This document shows, piece by piece, positions 1 to 9,586 of a DNA stretch of 64,000 nucleotides (within the stretch, counting starts at the first letter, position 1; every line of letters starts with the position of its first letter). A program made the translations under genes and the position numbers. Source of the DNA: Ectothiorhodospira shaposhnikovii (GTDB lineage: Bacteria; Pseudomonadota; Gammaproteobacteria; Ectothiorhodospirales; Ectothiorhodospiraceae); assembly GCF_022227765.1 (NCBI RefSeq), contig NZ_JAJMLZ010000001.1:186001-250000 (forward strand), written 5' to 3'. A model generated the notes under the pieces. The model had not been told where the DNA came from. It ran no database searches and saw nothing but the letters and a program-made list of their open reading frames with translations.

Positions 1-875
1 CTTCAGATGAACAGGCCAATGCATGTGGTCAAGTGATCGAGAAGATCTTTATCAAGGAGGAAAAAAAGGCTAAAGGCAAGAAGAAGGAGCAAGAGGTTGA
101 GGAAGTAGCCGCCACTGACGACGACAATGACACCCTGTTGTTCCTGAGCCCCCGAGAAGTTGAAATCATTGCCGGTGCGTTTCACGAGAATGGTTTTTCT
201 TCTGAGGGTGTAATTACTGCAAAGGAGCAGAAGAAGCAGGCTGCAGAGCTAGCCAAACTCATTGGTAAGCCCGATGAGGTGGTGAATGCGGTTGACATCG
301 CTCTGTTCGGCCGCATGGTCGCCAAGGCCGCTGACATGAACGTCGAGGCAGCAGCGTCATTCGCTCATGCCATCTCCACCCATCGGGTCAGTAACGAGGT
401 GGAGTTTTTTACGGCGCTGGACGACCTGCAGATCGAACCGGGGTCGGCACACATGGGTAGCCTGGAGTTCAATTCGGCGACTTACTACCGTTATGTCAGC
501 CTTGATCTTGGCCAACTGGCGCAAACCCTTGGCGAAGAAAATTTGAAGAAGGCAATCGCTGCCTTCTCTCAGGCGCTGTTTGTCGCCGTGCCCAATGCCC
601 GGCAGACCACCCAATCCGGTGCCAGTCCTTGGGAGTTTGCCCGTGTGCTGGTACGCAAGGGCCAGCGTCTGCAGGTGCCTTTTGAGAAGCCAGTACAGAA
701 AGGCCGTGACGGCGGGTATCTGCAGCCAAGTATAGAGGAGCTGAAAAAGTATCTGGATACAAAGGAAAAACTCTTTGGTTCGCTGTTTGGCAAGCTGGGG
801 AGTTACGACTGGGGTGAGGACAAATCGTTCAGTATTGATGCGCTGATCGCCAAGCTGCAAAGCCATGTGCAGTGA
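1..875 (+). CDS. cas7e: Type I-E Cascade backbone subunit Cas7e (CasC/Cse4), 5' end outside window
   Basis: The reading frame is open from base 3, so the start lies upstream and about 290 C-terminal residues are present; E. coli CasC has 363. Cas7e forms the six-subunit backbone that wraps the crRNA spacer in Cascade. Visible family landmarks are VDIALFGRM, SFAHAISTHRV, FFTALDDLQ and GSAHMGSLEF, which line up in order with CasC (VDIALSGRM, SIAHAITTHQV, WFTAVDDLQ, GSAHLGTQEF). A lysine/glutamate-rich stretch near the left edge (KEEKKAKGKKKEQEVEE) is followed by a long helical insert region. The stop at 873-875 lies just before the cas5e ribosome-binding site, so the genes are one operon. The ATG-like codon at 33 is internal and is not a start. 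Confidence 0.93.
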   Translation, partial: SDEQANACGQVIEKIFIKEEKKAKGKKKEQEVEEVAATDDDNDTLLFLSPREVEIIAGAFHENGFSSEGVITAKEQKKQAAELAKLIGKPDEVVNAVDIALFGRMVAKAADMNVEAAASFAHAISTHRVSNEVEFFTALDDLQIEPGSAHMGSLEFNSATYYRYVSLDLGQLAQTLGEENLKKAIAAFSQALFVAVPNARQTTQSGASPWEFARVLVRKGQRLQVPFEKPVQKGRDGGYLQPSIEELKKYLDTKEKLFGSLFGKLGSYDWGEDKSFSIDALIAKLQSHVQ

Positions 876-883
876 GGTGCGCG

Positions 884-1597
884 ATGAGCGAATCCTATCT
901 GTTGCTATGGCTGGAGGCGCCACTGCAGTCTTGGGGACATGACTCCCGCTTTGGCCGGCGCGATAGTCTCGACTTTCCTACCAAGTCCGGTGTGATGGGG
1001 CTGCTGTGCTGCGCCCGTGGTGCCGGCGGCGAGGAATGCGACTGGCTGGCTGAATGGGCCGATCTGGACATGCAGTTGGTGGGTTATGTACCGCAGGATC
1101 GTCACGGTATGCCGCTCCCGCGTCAGCCGCTACTGCGCGACTTCCACATGGTTGGCAGCGGTTACGATGATCAGGATCCTTGGCAGACCCTGCTGATCCC
1201 GAAGACCAGTGAAGGCAAAAAGGCTGTCGGTGGCGGTACCAAGATGACCTATCGCTACTACCTGCAGGACATGGCCTATGCCGTGATCCTGCAGGCGCCG
1301 GTCGGGCAGGTCGAGGCGGTAACCGAAGCGCTGATCAATCCAGTCTGGGACTTGTATCTGGGCCGTAAGAACTGCGTGCCTACCGAGTTCGTTTACCAGG
1401 GGTGCTACGCAGAGGCAGAACTGGCTGCAAAGGCTGGCGCGGCACTGGCGGCCGAGAAGAAACGCGTCTTCGCGTTTCGGGTGCTTCAGGGCGAGCACGA
1501 AGGTGAGGTGCTGACCCTCAACGATGTGCCTTTGCAATTCGGCCCGCACAAGAAATACCGGGATCGTCAGGTGACCGTGCAGAAGTGGGAGGAATGA
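884..1597 (+). CDS. cas5e: Type I-E Cascade subunit Cas5e (CasD)
   Basis: The 237-residue product matches Cas5e from its first residues: LLLWLEAPLQSWGHDSRF and FPTKSGVMGLL correspond to the N-terminal beta strand and P-T-x-S-G motif of E. coli CasD. Cas5e caps the 5' handle of the crRNA in Cascade. I chose ATG 884 because GAGGT lies at 875-879; the in-frame GTG at 872 overlaps the cas7e stop and has no ribosome-binding site of its own. The gene ends one base before cas1. In E. coli-type loci cas6e sits in that gap, so its absence here is notable. Confidence 0.93.
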   Translation: MSESYLLLWLEAPLQSWGHDSRFGRRDSLDFPTKSGVMGLLCCARGAGGEECDWLAEWADLDMQLVGYVPQDRHGMPLPRQPLLRDFHMVGSGYDDQDPWQTLLIPKTSEGKKAVGGGTKMTYRYYLQDMAYAVILQAPVGQVEAVTEALINPVWDLYLGRKNCVPTEFVYQGCYAEAELAAKAGAALAAEKKRVFAFRVLQGEHEGEVLTLNDVPLQFGPHKKYRDRQVTVQKWEE

Positions 1598-1598
1598 G

Positions 1599-2474
1599 AT
1601 GACTGCCGGGCAACGTCTGTTCGTTAAGGTCACCCGCGACTCCCTGCCCCAAGTGAAGGATAAGTACCCATTCTTGTATCTGGAACGCGGCCGTCTGGAG
1701 ATCGACGACAGCAGCATCAAGTGGATCGATGCCGACAAAAACGTGGTGCCCCTGCCAGTGGCGACCCTCAATGCGTTGCTACTGGGGCCGGGTACCACGG
1801 TCACCCATGATGCGGTCAAGACTGCGGTATCAGCCAATTGCTCGATCTGCTGGGTGGGGGAGGATAGCCTGCTGTTCTATGCGGCAGGGTTTCTACCGAC
1901 GGCCGATACCCGGAATCTGAAGCAGCAGATCGAACTGGCCTCGGATACACAAAAATCGCTGGAAGTGGCCCGGAGAATGTTTGCCCGGCGTTTTCCAGAG
2001 GCCGAGTTGCAGGGCAAGACCCTGAAGGAAATGATGGGCATGGAGGGCTATCGGGTACGTGCTCTGTACCAACAGAAGGCTGAGGAGTATCAGGTCGGCT
2101 GGAAGGGGCGCCAATTCACGCCGGGAAAATTCGAACTGGGCGATGTGACCAACCAGATCTTGACCGCCACCAATGCGGCTCTGTACGGCATCCTTTGCTC
2201 GGCGGTACACAGCATGGGCTACTCGCCGCATATCGGTTTCATCCATTCCGGCAGTCCGCTGCCATTCATTTACGATCTGGCCGATCTCTACAAGGAGTCA
2301 CTGTGTATCGACCTGGCTTTTTCGCTCACCCGTGATCTGGCCGGTCGCTACGACAAGCACAAGGTTTCGGCCGCATTCCGTCAGCGGGTGATCGAGATGG
2401 ATTTGTTGGCCAGGATTGGAGAAGACATCCAGGATACGTTCGGAGGAGGCAATGCTCGTCGTCGTCGCAAATGA
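1599..2474 (+). CDS. cas1: Type I-E CRISPR integrase Cas1
   Basis: The 291-residue protein is Cas1 of the I-E branch. Cas1 and Cas2 form the integrase that inserts new spacers at the leader end. The metal-binding residues are visible: a Glu in MGMEGYRVRALY, a His in HIGFIHSGSPLPF and the paired Asp residues of IYDLADLYK, equivalent to E141, H208, D218 and D221 of E. coli Cas1. The C-terminus is a basic tail ending RRRRK. A strong ribosome-binding site (GGGAGG, 1587-1592) precedes ATG 1599, one base after the cas5e stop. The gene overlaps cas2 by 23 bp, which suggests coupled translation. Confidence 0.95.
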   Translation: MTAGQRLFVKVTRDSLPQVKDKYPFLYLERGRLEIDDSSIKWIDADKNVVPLPVATLNALLLGPGTTVTHDAVKTAVSANCSICWVGEDSLLFYAAGFLPTADTRNLKQQIELASDTQKSLEVARRMFARRFPEAELQGKTLKEMMGMEGYRVRALYQQKAEEYQVGWKGRQFTPGKFELGDVTNQILTATNAALYGILCSAVHSMGYSPHIGFIHSGSPLPFIYDLADLYKESLCIDLAFSLTRDLAGRYDKHKVSAAFRQRVIEMDLLARIGEDIQDTFGGGNARRRRK

Positions 2475-2739
2475 CCTGCCGCCCGCCGTGCGGGGACGGA
2501 TGAAGCTTTGGTTTATCGAACCAAGGCCCAATGTTTTCGTCTCTGGAGTCAAGGACTCGGTGGCTTCCACGGTTATCGAGTACCTTTACAAGCATTGCCC
2601 ACCCGAGTCAGGGTTGATGATGTTCCGCTCCCTGCCACAGCCTCCCGGCTACGAGATCAGAATCATCGGCCCGCCCCGAAAGCCGATGACAAACATCTCG
2701 GGTTTACAGCTGGTGATCGAAACCCTTGTATCGAGTTGA
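2452..2739 (+). CDS. cas2: Type I-E CRISPR adaptation protein Cas2
   Basis: This 95-residue protein is Cas2e, the dimeric structural core of the spacer integrase. It begins MLVVVANDLPPAVRGRMKLW and contains NVFVSGVKDSV and MMFRSLPQPPGYEIR, typical of the I-E branch, whose members lack the nuclease residues of other Cas2 families. I placed the start at ATG 2452 inside the end of cas1; an upstream in-frame ATG at 2416 would add a tail unlike any Cas2. The stop lies 47 bp before the first CRISPR repeat. Confidence 0.94.
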   Translation: MLVVVANDLPPAVRGRMKLWFIEPRPNVFVSGVKDSVASTVIEYLYKHCPPESGLMMFRSLPQPPGYEIRIIGPPRKPMTNISGLQLVIETLVSS

Positions 2740-2786
2740 TTGGCACATATTGTGTGTTCATGTACGCTCTTTAACAATTTGTTGCT
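2740..2786 (+). promoter_or_regulatory. Short CRISPR leader between cas2 and the first repeat
   Basis: This AT-rich 47-bp stretch separates the cas2 stop from repeat 1. It is the leader because repeats decay at the opposite end of the array. A weak promoter may straddle the cas2 end: TTGTAT at 2726-2731 and TATTGT at 2748-2753 with a 16-bp spacer. On the minus strand, 2729-2741 reads AATCAACTCGATA, one mismatch from the IHF consensus WATCAANNNNTTR; IHF bends the leader in E. coli I-E adaptation. The promoter and IHF assignments are tentative. Confidence 0.7.
2766..2777 (+). promoter_or_regulatory. boxA-like antitermination element in the CRISPR leader
   Basis: The sequence GCTCTTTAACAA is identical to the core of the E. 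coli ribosomal RNA boxA (TGCTCTTTAACA). It starts 21 bp before the first repeat, on the strand that would be transcribed into pre-crRNA. boxA RNA recruits NusB/S10 and protects untranslated transcripts from Rho; boxA-dependent antitermination of CRISPR arrays has been reported in enterobacteria. A 6.4-kb untranslated array would need such protection. Confidence 0.7.
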
Positions 2787-5700
2787 GTCTTCCCCACGCC
2801 CGTGGGGGTGTTTCCTGATGCAGGCCGCCCTCTGGTCCGATCGCCGCGTCTTCCCCACGCCCGTGGGGGTGTTTCCATCAGCGTGTCAGATGGAACCATC
2901 TTCATGCAGTCTTCCCCACGCCCGTGGGGGTGTTTCCGACTACACCGCAGATGAGGACAGCTGGGAAGAGTCTTCCCCACGCCCGTGGGGGTGTTTCTGG
3001 GGTGGGTGACGGTCTTTTCTTCCAGGATGAGTCTTCCCCACGCCCGTGGGGGTGTTTCCATGAAGCTGCACGCTCACCTGCTGGGCCGTCAGTCTTCCCC
3101 ACGCCCGTGGGGGTGTTTCTGGCGGCGTTGTAGGTGCGGGTGTGGTCGAGGGGTCTTCCCCACGCCCGTGGGGGTGTTTCTACCGTATTCATCCGCTGCG
3201 GCCTGCGCCGCTCGTCTTCCCCACGCCCGTGGGGGTGTTTCCCCGGCGATATCATTCCAGTGGTCAGGGTACGTGTCTTCCCCACGCCCGTGGGGGTGTT
3301 TCTACCGTATTCATCCGCTGCGGCCTGCGCCGCTCGTCTTCCCCACGCCCGTGGGGGTGTTTCCATCATCACCGAGAGAGTGGGGGGAAGCTCTGTGTCT
3401 TCCCCACGCCCGTGGGGGTGTTTCCATTGTGGCCCTGCGCTACCTGCCCCTGGAAGCGTCTTCCCCACGCCCGTGGGGGTGTTTCCCATCGGTGCCGGGG
3501 GCAACCGCTGGGCCAGGGGTCTTCCCCACGCCCGTGGGGGTGTTTCTTTCATCCAGGACGCGATCCGGGAAATGAACTGGTCTTCCCCACGCCCGTGGGG
3601 GTGTTTCCCAGTAGCGCCCCTCGCTTGCGGGCCTGATGCTGTCTTCCCCACGCCCGTGGGGGTGTTTCTTCACCTGCTTCCGGGTGCTATATAGCTAGAG
3701 GGTCTTCCCCACGCCCGTGGGGGTGTTTCTACACCGGCCAGATCCTCACCAACGTCACCATCGTCTTCCCCACGCCCGTGGGGGTGTTTCCTGGATCGTG
3801 TGAGGCCCGTGCAGCCTAATACCGTCTTCCCCACGCCCGTGGGGGTGTTTCTGCGGGCTTGTCTCCAGAGGTGCGCATTGAGACGTCTTCCCCACGCCCG
3901 TGGGGGTGTTTCTCCGCGTCCGACGGTCGTGTCTGCACGGTGATCGTCTTCCCCACGCCCGTGGGGGTGTTTCTTTTCCAGTTAATGGGTCAGGGTATTG
4001 GATGCCGTCTTCCCCACGCCCGTGGGGGTGTTTCCGTATGAGAGGCACATGGTGCCTGTAGTGGTTCGTCTTCCCCACGCCCGTGGGGGTGTTTCTGACG
4101 AAGTACGGCACGCCAGTGTTCGGGTTGAGTCTTCCCCACGCCCGTGGGGGTGTTTCTCGCCCGCGATTTTCACCGCCAGTCCGGCGATGGTCTTCCCCAC
4201 GCCCGTGGGGGTGTTTCTCGCGCCCGGTGACGATCACATATCCCGCCGTGGTCTTCCCCACGCCCGTGGGGGTGTTTCCAATGCAGTAACAGGCAACCCC
4301 GCTTCCCAAGTGTCTTCCCCACGCCCGTGGGGGTGTTTCCTCACGTCCGGCGTCAAAGATGCCACCCAGCCGGTCTTCCCCACGCCCGTGGGGGTGTTTC
4401 TGACGAACCGCCCATTGCGGCGCTCGTCGATCAGTCTTCCCCACGCCCGTGGGGGTGTTTCCGACGCCGGGCATTTCCCGGGGGATCGCACGCTGTCTTC
4501 CCCACGCCCGTGGGGGTGTTTCCGACGCGTCGGGATTAAAGTGTACGCGCCAAGCGTCTTCCCCACGCCCGTGGGGGTGTTTCTCCCGCCGCCGGCCTGG
4601 AGGTGGCCATGGCAGCGTCTTCCCCACGCCCGTGGGGGTGTTTCTTCGGCGCCTTCCGAAGCAGCGAGGCCAATGAGGTCTTCCCCACGCCCGTGGGGGT
4701 GTTTCTTCATCTGCCATCAAGTTGGCCGCACACGCTGGGTCTTCCCCACGCCCGTGGGGGTGTTTCCCTGCGACAAGTTTGTGACCGCAGCATAACTGGG
4801 TCTTCCCCACGCCCGTGGGGGTGTTTCCGGCAGATGACCCACCGACTGATTCAGTACATCGTCTTCCCCACGCCCGTGGGGGTGTTTCCGGACGATCCAC
4901 GGCGGGATATGTGATCGTCACGTCTTCCCCACGCCCGTGGGGGTGTTTCTGTGGGTGAGGATCAGGATGGCGGTCATGCTCGGTCTTCCCCACGCCCGTG
5001 GGGGTGTTTCCCATTTGGGCGTGAAAGGATCGCCACACATGCGGTCTTCCCCACGCCCGTGGGGGTGTTTCCGGGGCGCACGGCAGGCGGCCGCGTACTG
5101 CCCAGTCTTCCCCACGCCCGTGGGGGTGTTTCCCGCGGCGCCCAGGACTCGAAAACCATCAGGGAGTCTTCCCCACGCCCGTGGGGGTGTTTCCAAGATC
5201 CTGTCATTGACCGGTGAGGGTGCGGAGTCTTCCCCACGCCCGTGGGGGTGTTTCTCGCTCGCCTGAAGGACTCGGGCATGAGCTTGAGTCTTCCCCACGC
5301 CCGTGGGGGTGTTTCTGCTAGCGCATTGGCCTCAAAAGGCTTCGCTGGGTCTTCCCCACGCCCGTGGGGGTGTTTCCAGCGCGCCGTACAGCCACTCGCC
5401 GATGCGATCGTCTTCCCCACGCCCGTGGGGGTGTTTCCTCTTCGCGAACTGATGTCTGCCGCCCTCGACCGTCTTCCCCACGCCCGTGGGGGTGTTTCTT
5501 CCAGGCATCCGGTTCGTTAGCACCAAAAGCCGTCTTCCCCACGCCCGTGGGGGTGTTTCTGACGACTTACTACATCGACCTGAATGACCCGGGTCTTCCC
5601 CACGCCCGTGGGGGTGTTTCTCTCGGCCAGGGCGCATGTTGAGGCTGAGTTTTGTCTTCCCCACGCCCGTGGGGGTGTTTCTACACGCGCCCACCATTCG

Positions 5701-8700
5701 ACCAGGCTGACGCGGTCTTCCCCACGCCCGTGGGGGTGTTTCTATCCTCTCTTCATCCGTGGCCGCCGACCAAGCGTCTTCCCCACGCCCGTGGGGGTGT
5801 TTCTCAGTCCGTGGGCGGCCATCCACGCAGTCTGCAGTCTTCCCCACGCCCGTGGGGGTGTTTCCATGTGATGCAGCACCGTGCCGGTGAGCAGGGCGTC
5901 TTCCCCACGCCCGTGGGGGTGTTTCTGTGACCGTCTGCCACGGCTTCCTTGAGGAGGTGTCTTCCCCACGCCCGTGGGGGTGTTTCTATGAGTCGGCAAT
6001 CTGCTGCGTCCGAGGAGATGTCTTCCCCACGCCCGTGGGGGTGTTTCCAAGGCTGGCGATGGAGAAGCTGCTGATCGTGCGTCTTCCCCACGCCCGTGGG
6101 GGTGTTTCTGGTGGTGGCGGTCGTAAGCGTGATGTGGTCGTGTCTTCCCCACGCCCGTGGGGGTGTTTCTGGGACTGCCCCTGCCGCTACTGCCCCTGCC
6201 ACGTCTTCCCCACGCCCGTGGGGGTGTTTCCCACCGCCACAGCCGCACCCGCCGTCATGGCACGTCTTCCCCACGCCCGTGGGGGTGTTTCCCCGGAGCG
6301 GGACGGCAGCGCCACCGATCAGCGGTCTTCCCCACGCCCGTGGGGGTGTTTCCGCCCGCCTGCAGCAGCTCACGCTCACCGAAAAGTCTTCCCCACGCCC
6401 GTGGGGGTGTTTCTGGTCGCGCCCCGCCTGGCCTGATTTTTCGAAGGTCTTCCCCACGCCCGTGGGGGTGTTTCTCAGACCCGGACTTACAAGTACCCCG
6501 TCTCCGTGTCTTCCCCACGCCCGTGGGGGTGTTTCCACCTGCACCCGCTGCCCGTGGTAGGCCGCCAGGTCTTCCCCACGCCCGTGGGGGTGTTTCTGCG
6601 GCCTAGTGGGCTCACCCCCGGAGAAGTACGTCTTCCCCACGCCCGTGGGGGTGTTTCCCGCCTGGCCGTTGGCGGCGTGACGGGCATCACGTCTTCCCCA
6701 CGCCCGTGGGGGTGTTTCCTCGGCGGCCTGGATGGCCTCGCTGACCGCTTGGTCTTCCCCACGCCCGTGGGGGTGTTTCCTCCCTGAAGTTGGCGGGTCT
6801 GAGGCCCTTGAGGTCTTCCCCACGCCCGTGGGGGTGTTTCTCCATCACCGGCTGATTACAGCCCTTGCCTTGCGTCTTCCCCACGCCCGTGGGGGTGTTT
6901 CCGGCAAAGGATTTGAGATTCTCATGCCCGGCATGTCTTCCCCACGCCCGTGGGGGTGTTTCCGAGTCCGGAGAGTTGCACATCCGCCCCGGCGAGTCTT
7001 CCCCACGCCCGTGGGGGTGTTTCTAACCTTCAGCGCCGGGTGCTGGACGATGACCAGTCTTCCCCACGCCCGTGGGGGTGTTTCTGAGCTGGCCGGGCAG
7101 GATGATGCCGGTCTCGGGTCTTCCCCACGCCCGTGGGGGTGTTTCCCACGCTGGGCCTGGGGGTGTACCCTGAAGTCTGTCTTCCCCACGCCCGTGGGGG
7201 TGTTTCTGGGGACCGGCACAGCACGGACCTGGGCCGTCGGTCTTCCCCACGCCCGTGGGGGTGTTTCCCCAGCCCTATTCTCTTGCAGGAGAACTAGACC
7301 GTCTTCCCCACGCCCGTGGGGGTGTTTCGATTACCCCACCAATCAAAGAAAACGATTGGCCGTCTTCCCCACGCCCGTGGGGGTGTTTCCAGCGTCTCGT
7401 CCTGGCTGTCCACGGCCAGCCCGTCTTCCCCACGCCCGTGGGGGTGTTTCTCCGCGTTCATGCGCGTGCGGTGAGCCAGGACGGTCTTCCCCACGCCCGT
7501 GGGGGTGTTTCTCACGCGAGGTCAACCGGGCCGACCGTGGGTGTGTCTTCCCCACGCCCGTGGGGGTGTTTCTACCAGATGGGTCTGGGAGGCTCTCCGG
7601 GGGTGGTCTTCCCCACGCCCGTGGGGGTGTTTCCCAGCGGCTCGTCGCTGGCTCTCGGGGTGTAGCGTCTTCCCCACGCCCGTGGGGGTGTTTCCCCTGT
7701 CGGTGCTGTTGTCGGACTGGTATTGACGTCTTCCCCACGCCCGTGGGGGTGTTTCTGAGTAGCGGCGTGTTGAAGATCCGGCTGGCGAGTCTTCCCCACG
7801 CCCGTGGGGGTGTTTCCGACGCCCCGGCATTGAGAGCGGCCAGCCCAGCGTCTTCCCCACGCCCGTGGGGGTGTTTCTTTCTTCCTCGTCGATGGGGATT
7901 ACGACCTGGAGTCTTCCCCACGCCCGTGGGGGTGTTTCCACCAACTCGCCGCCGAAGCGGCATAAGGAGAGGTCTTCCCCACGCCCGTGGGGGTGTTTCC
8001 GCAAGGCGCGGGAGAAGGCTGAGGCCGAGCAGGTCTTCCCCACGCCCGTGGGGGTGTTTCCCCCGCAGAGATAGGTCAAGCCCCTAGCGGGTGGTCTTCC
8101 CCACGCCCGTGGGGGTGTTTCCCCCGCAGAGATAGGTCAAGCCCCTAGCGGGTGGTCTTCCCCACGCCCGTGGGGGTGTTTCCGAGTAGCCCCGGCCCAG
8201 CCGGTTCATCACACGGTCTTCCCCACGCCCGTGGGGGTGTTTCTATCTGAGTCAGGCGCGGGAAGCGGACCAGTGAGTCTTCCCCACGCCCGTGGGGGTG
8301 TTTCCCAGCGCGAAGGTGCAGACGGCAATGAGGGGTCGTCTTCCCCACGCCCGTGGGGGTGTTTCCGCTGCCGGGTTCGACAGAAGCAGGGCGACGGGGT
8401 CTTCCCCACGCCCGTGGGGGTGTTTCCTGCTCCGACGACGGCAGAACGGGCTTGCGGCCGTCTTCCCCACGCCCGTGGGGGTGTTTCCGCCCTGGGTGAG
8501 CTGGTAGGGCACGGTCCGGTGTCTTCCCCACGCCCGTGGGGGTGTTTCCAGGTCGCGGCAATGGGCTACCCGGGCGCGGAAGTCTTCCCCACGCCCGTGG
8601 GGGTGTTTCCGACGACATGCCTCTAAAGCGGCGATGGAAGGCGTCTTCCCCACGCCCGTGGGGGTGTTTCTCGTCTATCGAGCGCATGAAAGCCCGATGG

Positions 8701-9159
8701 CAGGTCTTCCCCACGCCCGTGGGGGTGTTTCCGCGGCCTTGAGCTGGGGCATGTTCTCCCGGTAGTCTTCCCCACGCCCGTGGGGGTGTTTCTGACTTGT
8801 GACCAGACGAGCCAAGCCGCGCCCCGTCTTCCCCACGCCCGTGGGGGTGTTTCTTCACCTCGGACAGGTCTCCGGTCAGGGTTTCGGTCTTCCCCACGCC
8901 CGTGGGGGTGTTTCCCTGGCCCGGGCCGGCCTCTCGGTCAACGAGACGTCTTCCCCACATCCGTGGGGGTGTTTCCTCGGGCCATGAATTTGAGGCTGCC
9001 GTCCGGGGGTCTTCCCCACGTCCGTGGGGGTGTTTCCCTCACCGAGGATTAGGCGCCCTTTTGAAGGTGGTCTTCCCCACGCCCGTGGGGGTGTTTCCAG
9101 ATGGGGGTGGCGGAACTGACCGGCGTCGATGTCTTCCCCACGCTCGTGGGGATATTTCT
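2787..9159 (+). CRISPR. Type I-E CRISPR array, 105 repeats and 104 spacers
   Basis: A 28-bp conserved repeat (begins GTCTTCCCCACG, ends GGGGTGTTTC) plus a 29th base, mostly C or T, alternates with 32-bp spacers at a constant 61-bp period; every repeat start I checked from 2787 to 9131 falls on that grid. Positions 6-11 (CCCCAC) and 16-21 (GTGGGG) form a stem with a GCCC loop, a Cas6e-type hairpin. Cleavage after the stem would leave an 8-nt handle GUGUUUC(C/U). Repeats at 8948, 9009 and 9131 are mutated, so the leader is at the cas2 end. Two spacers are duplicated (3182-3213 with 3304-3335; 8062-8093 with 8123-8154). Open frames across this region in all frames come from the 61-bp periodicity and are not genes. 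Confidence 0.99.
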
Positions 9160-9326
9160 ACGAAGGGGGTTATTTTTTCGGGTAACTACTCACACCCCCT
9201 GCCTGTCACTGTGTTTAGCGCACTCAAGAAGCGCCGGATGCTGCTGGCGTTGGAAACGACTTTATATTGGCAGGAAAAAACAGGAGTGACTTGGCCGCCC
9301 AAGGGCCCACGTCCGAAACGGATCCA

Positions 9327-9378
9327 TGGTATGAGCACAACGGCCCCATGCCCGGCCAAGTCGTCACAGGTGTATAGC
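9327..9378 (+). repeat. Imperfect direct repeat, copy 1
   Basis: The copy begins TGGTATGAGCAC and ends GTATAGC. The second copy starts 107 bp downstream with the same first 12 bases, a shared GCCAAGTC core and the same end. In one frame both copies read Trp-Tyr-Glu-His-(Asn/Asp)-Gly and end at TAG, so they may be two diverged copies of the same coding tail. Confidence 0.5.
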
Positions 9379-9433
9379 CGAAGGAAATGAAATGACCTGA
9401 CGGCACCCCTGCCGCAACGTCCGCAACGTTTCG

Positions 9434-9485
9434 TGGTATGAGCACGACGGTTCGATGCGCTCGCCAAGTCCAACACGAGTATAGC
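9434..9485 (+). repeat. Imperfect direct repeat, copy 2
   Basis: This is the second copy of the element at 9327-9378. It starts TGGTATGAGCAC and its frame reads WYEHDGSMRSPSPTRV then stop. The central part has diverged by several substitutions and a one-base shift. It ends 2 bp before the phage-gene remnant. Confidence 0.5.
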
Positions 9486-9487
9486 AA

Positions 9488-9586
9488 GTGATCGAAGTGC
9501 AGATCGACGCCAGCGAGGTGACCGCCGCGCTGGAGCGCCTGGGTCAGGCGACCGGAGTCCTGAAAACCCATGATATGTTGGGATAA
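9488..9586 (+). pseudogene. N-terminal remnant resembling a Mu-like phage virion morphogenesis protein
   Basis: From GTG 9488 the frame reads VIEVQIDASEVTAALERLGQ and stops after 32 codons. The opening (M/V-I-E-V-x-I-D-x-x-E-V-x-A-A-L-x-R-L) resembles the start of Mu gpG-like virion morphogenesis proteins, which are normally about 150 residues or longer. The rest is lost, so it is a fragment if the assignment is right. The match is short and rests on recall of the family. Confidence 0.4.

Noticed and set aside
2729-2741. IHF site as a firm feature of the leader
   Set aside because: One mismatch to a loose consensus, inside the end of cas2 and farther from the first repeat than in E. coli; kept only as a remark.
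2740-9390. Dozens of open frames on both strands reading repeats such as PTPVGVF, LPHARGGVS or TPPRAWGR
   Set aside because: They translate the 61-bp CRISPR period, which has no stop in most frames; they have no gene-like properties.
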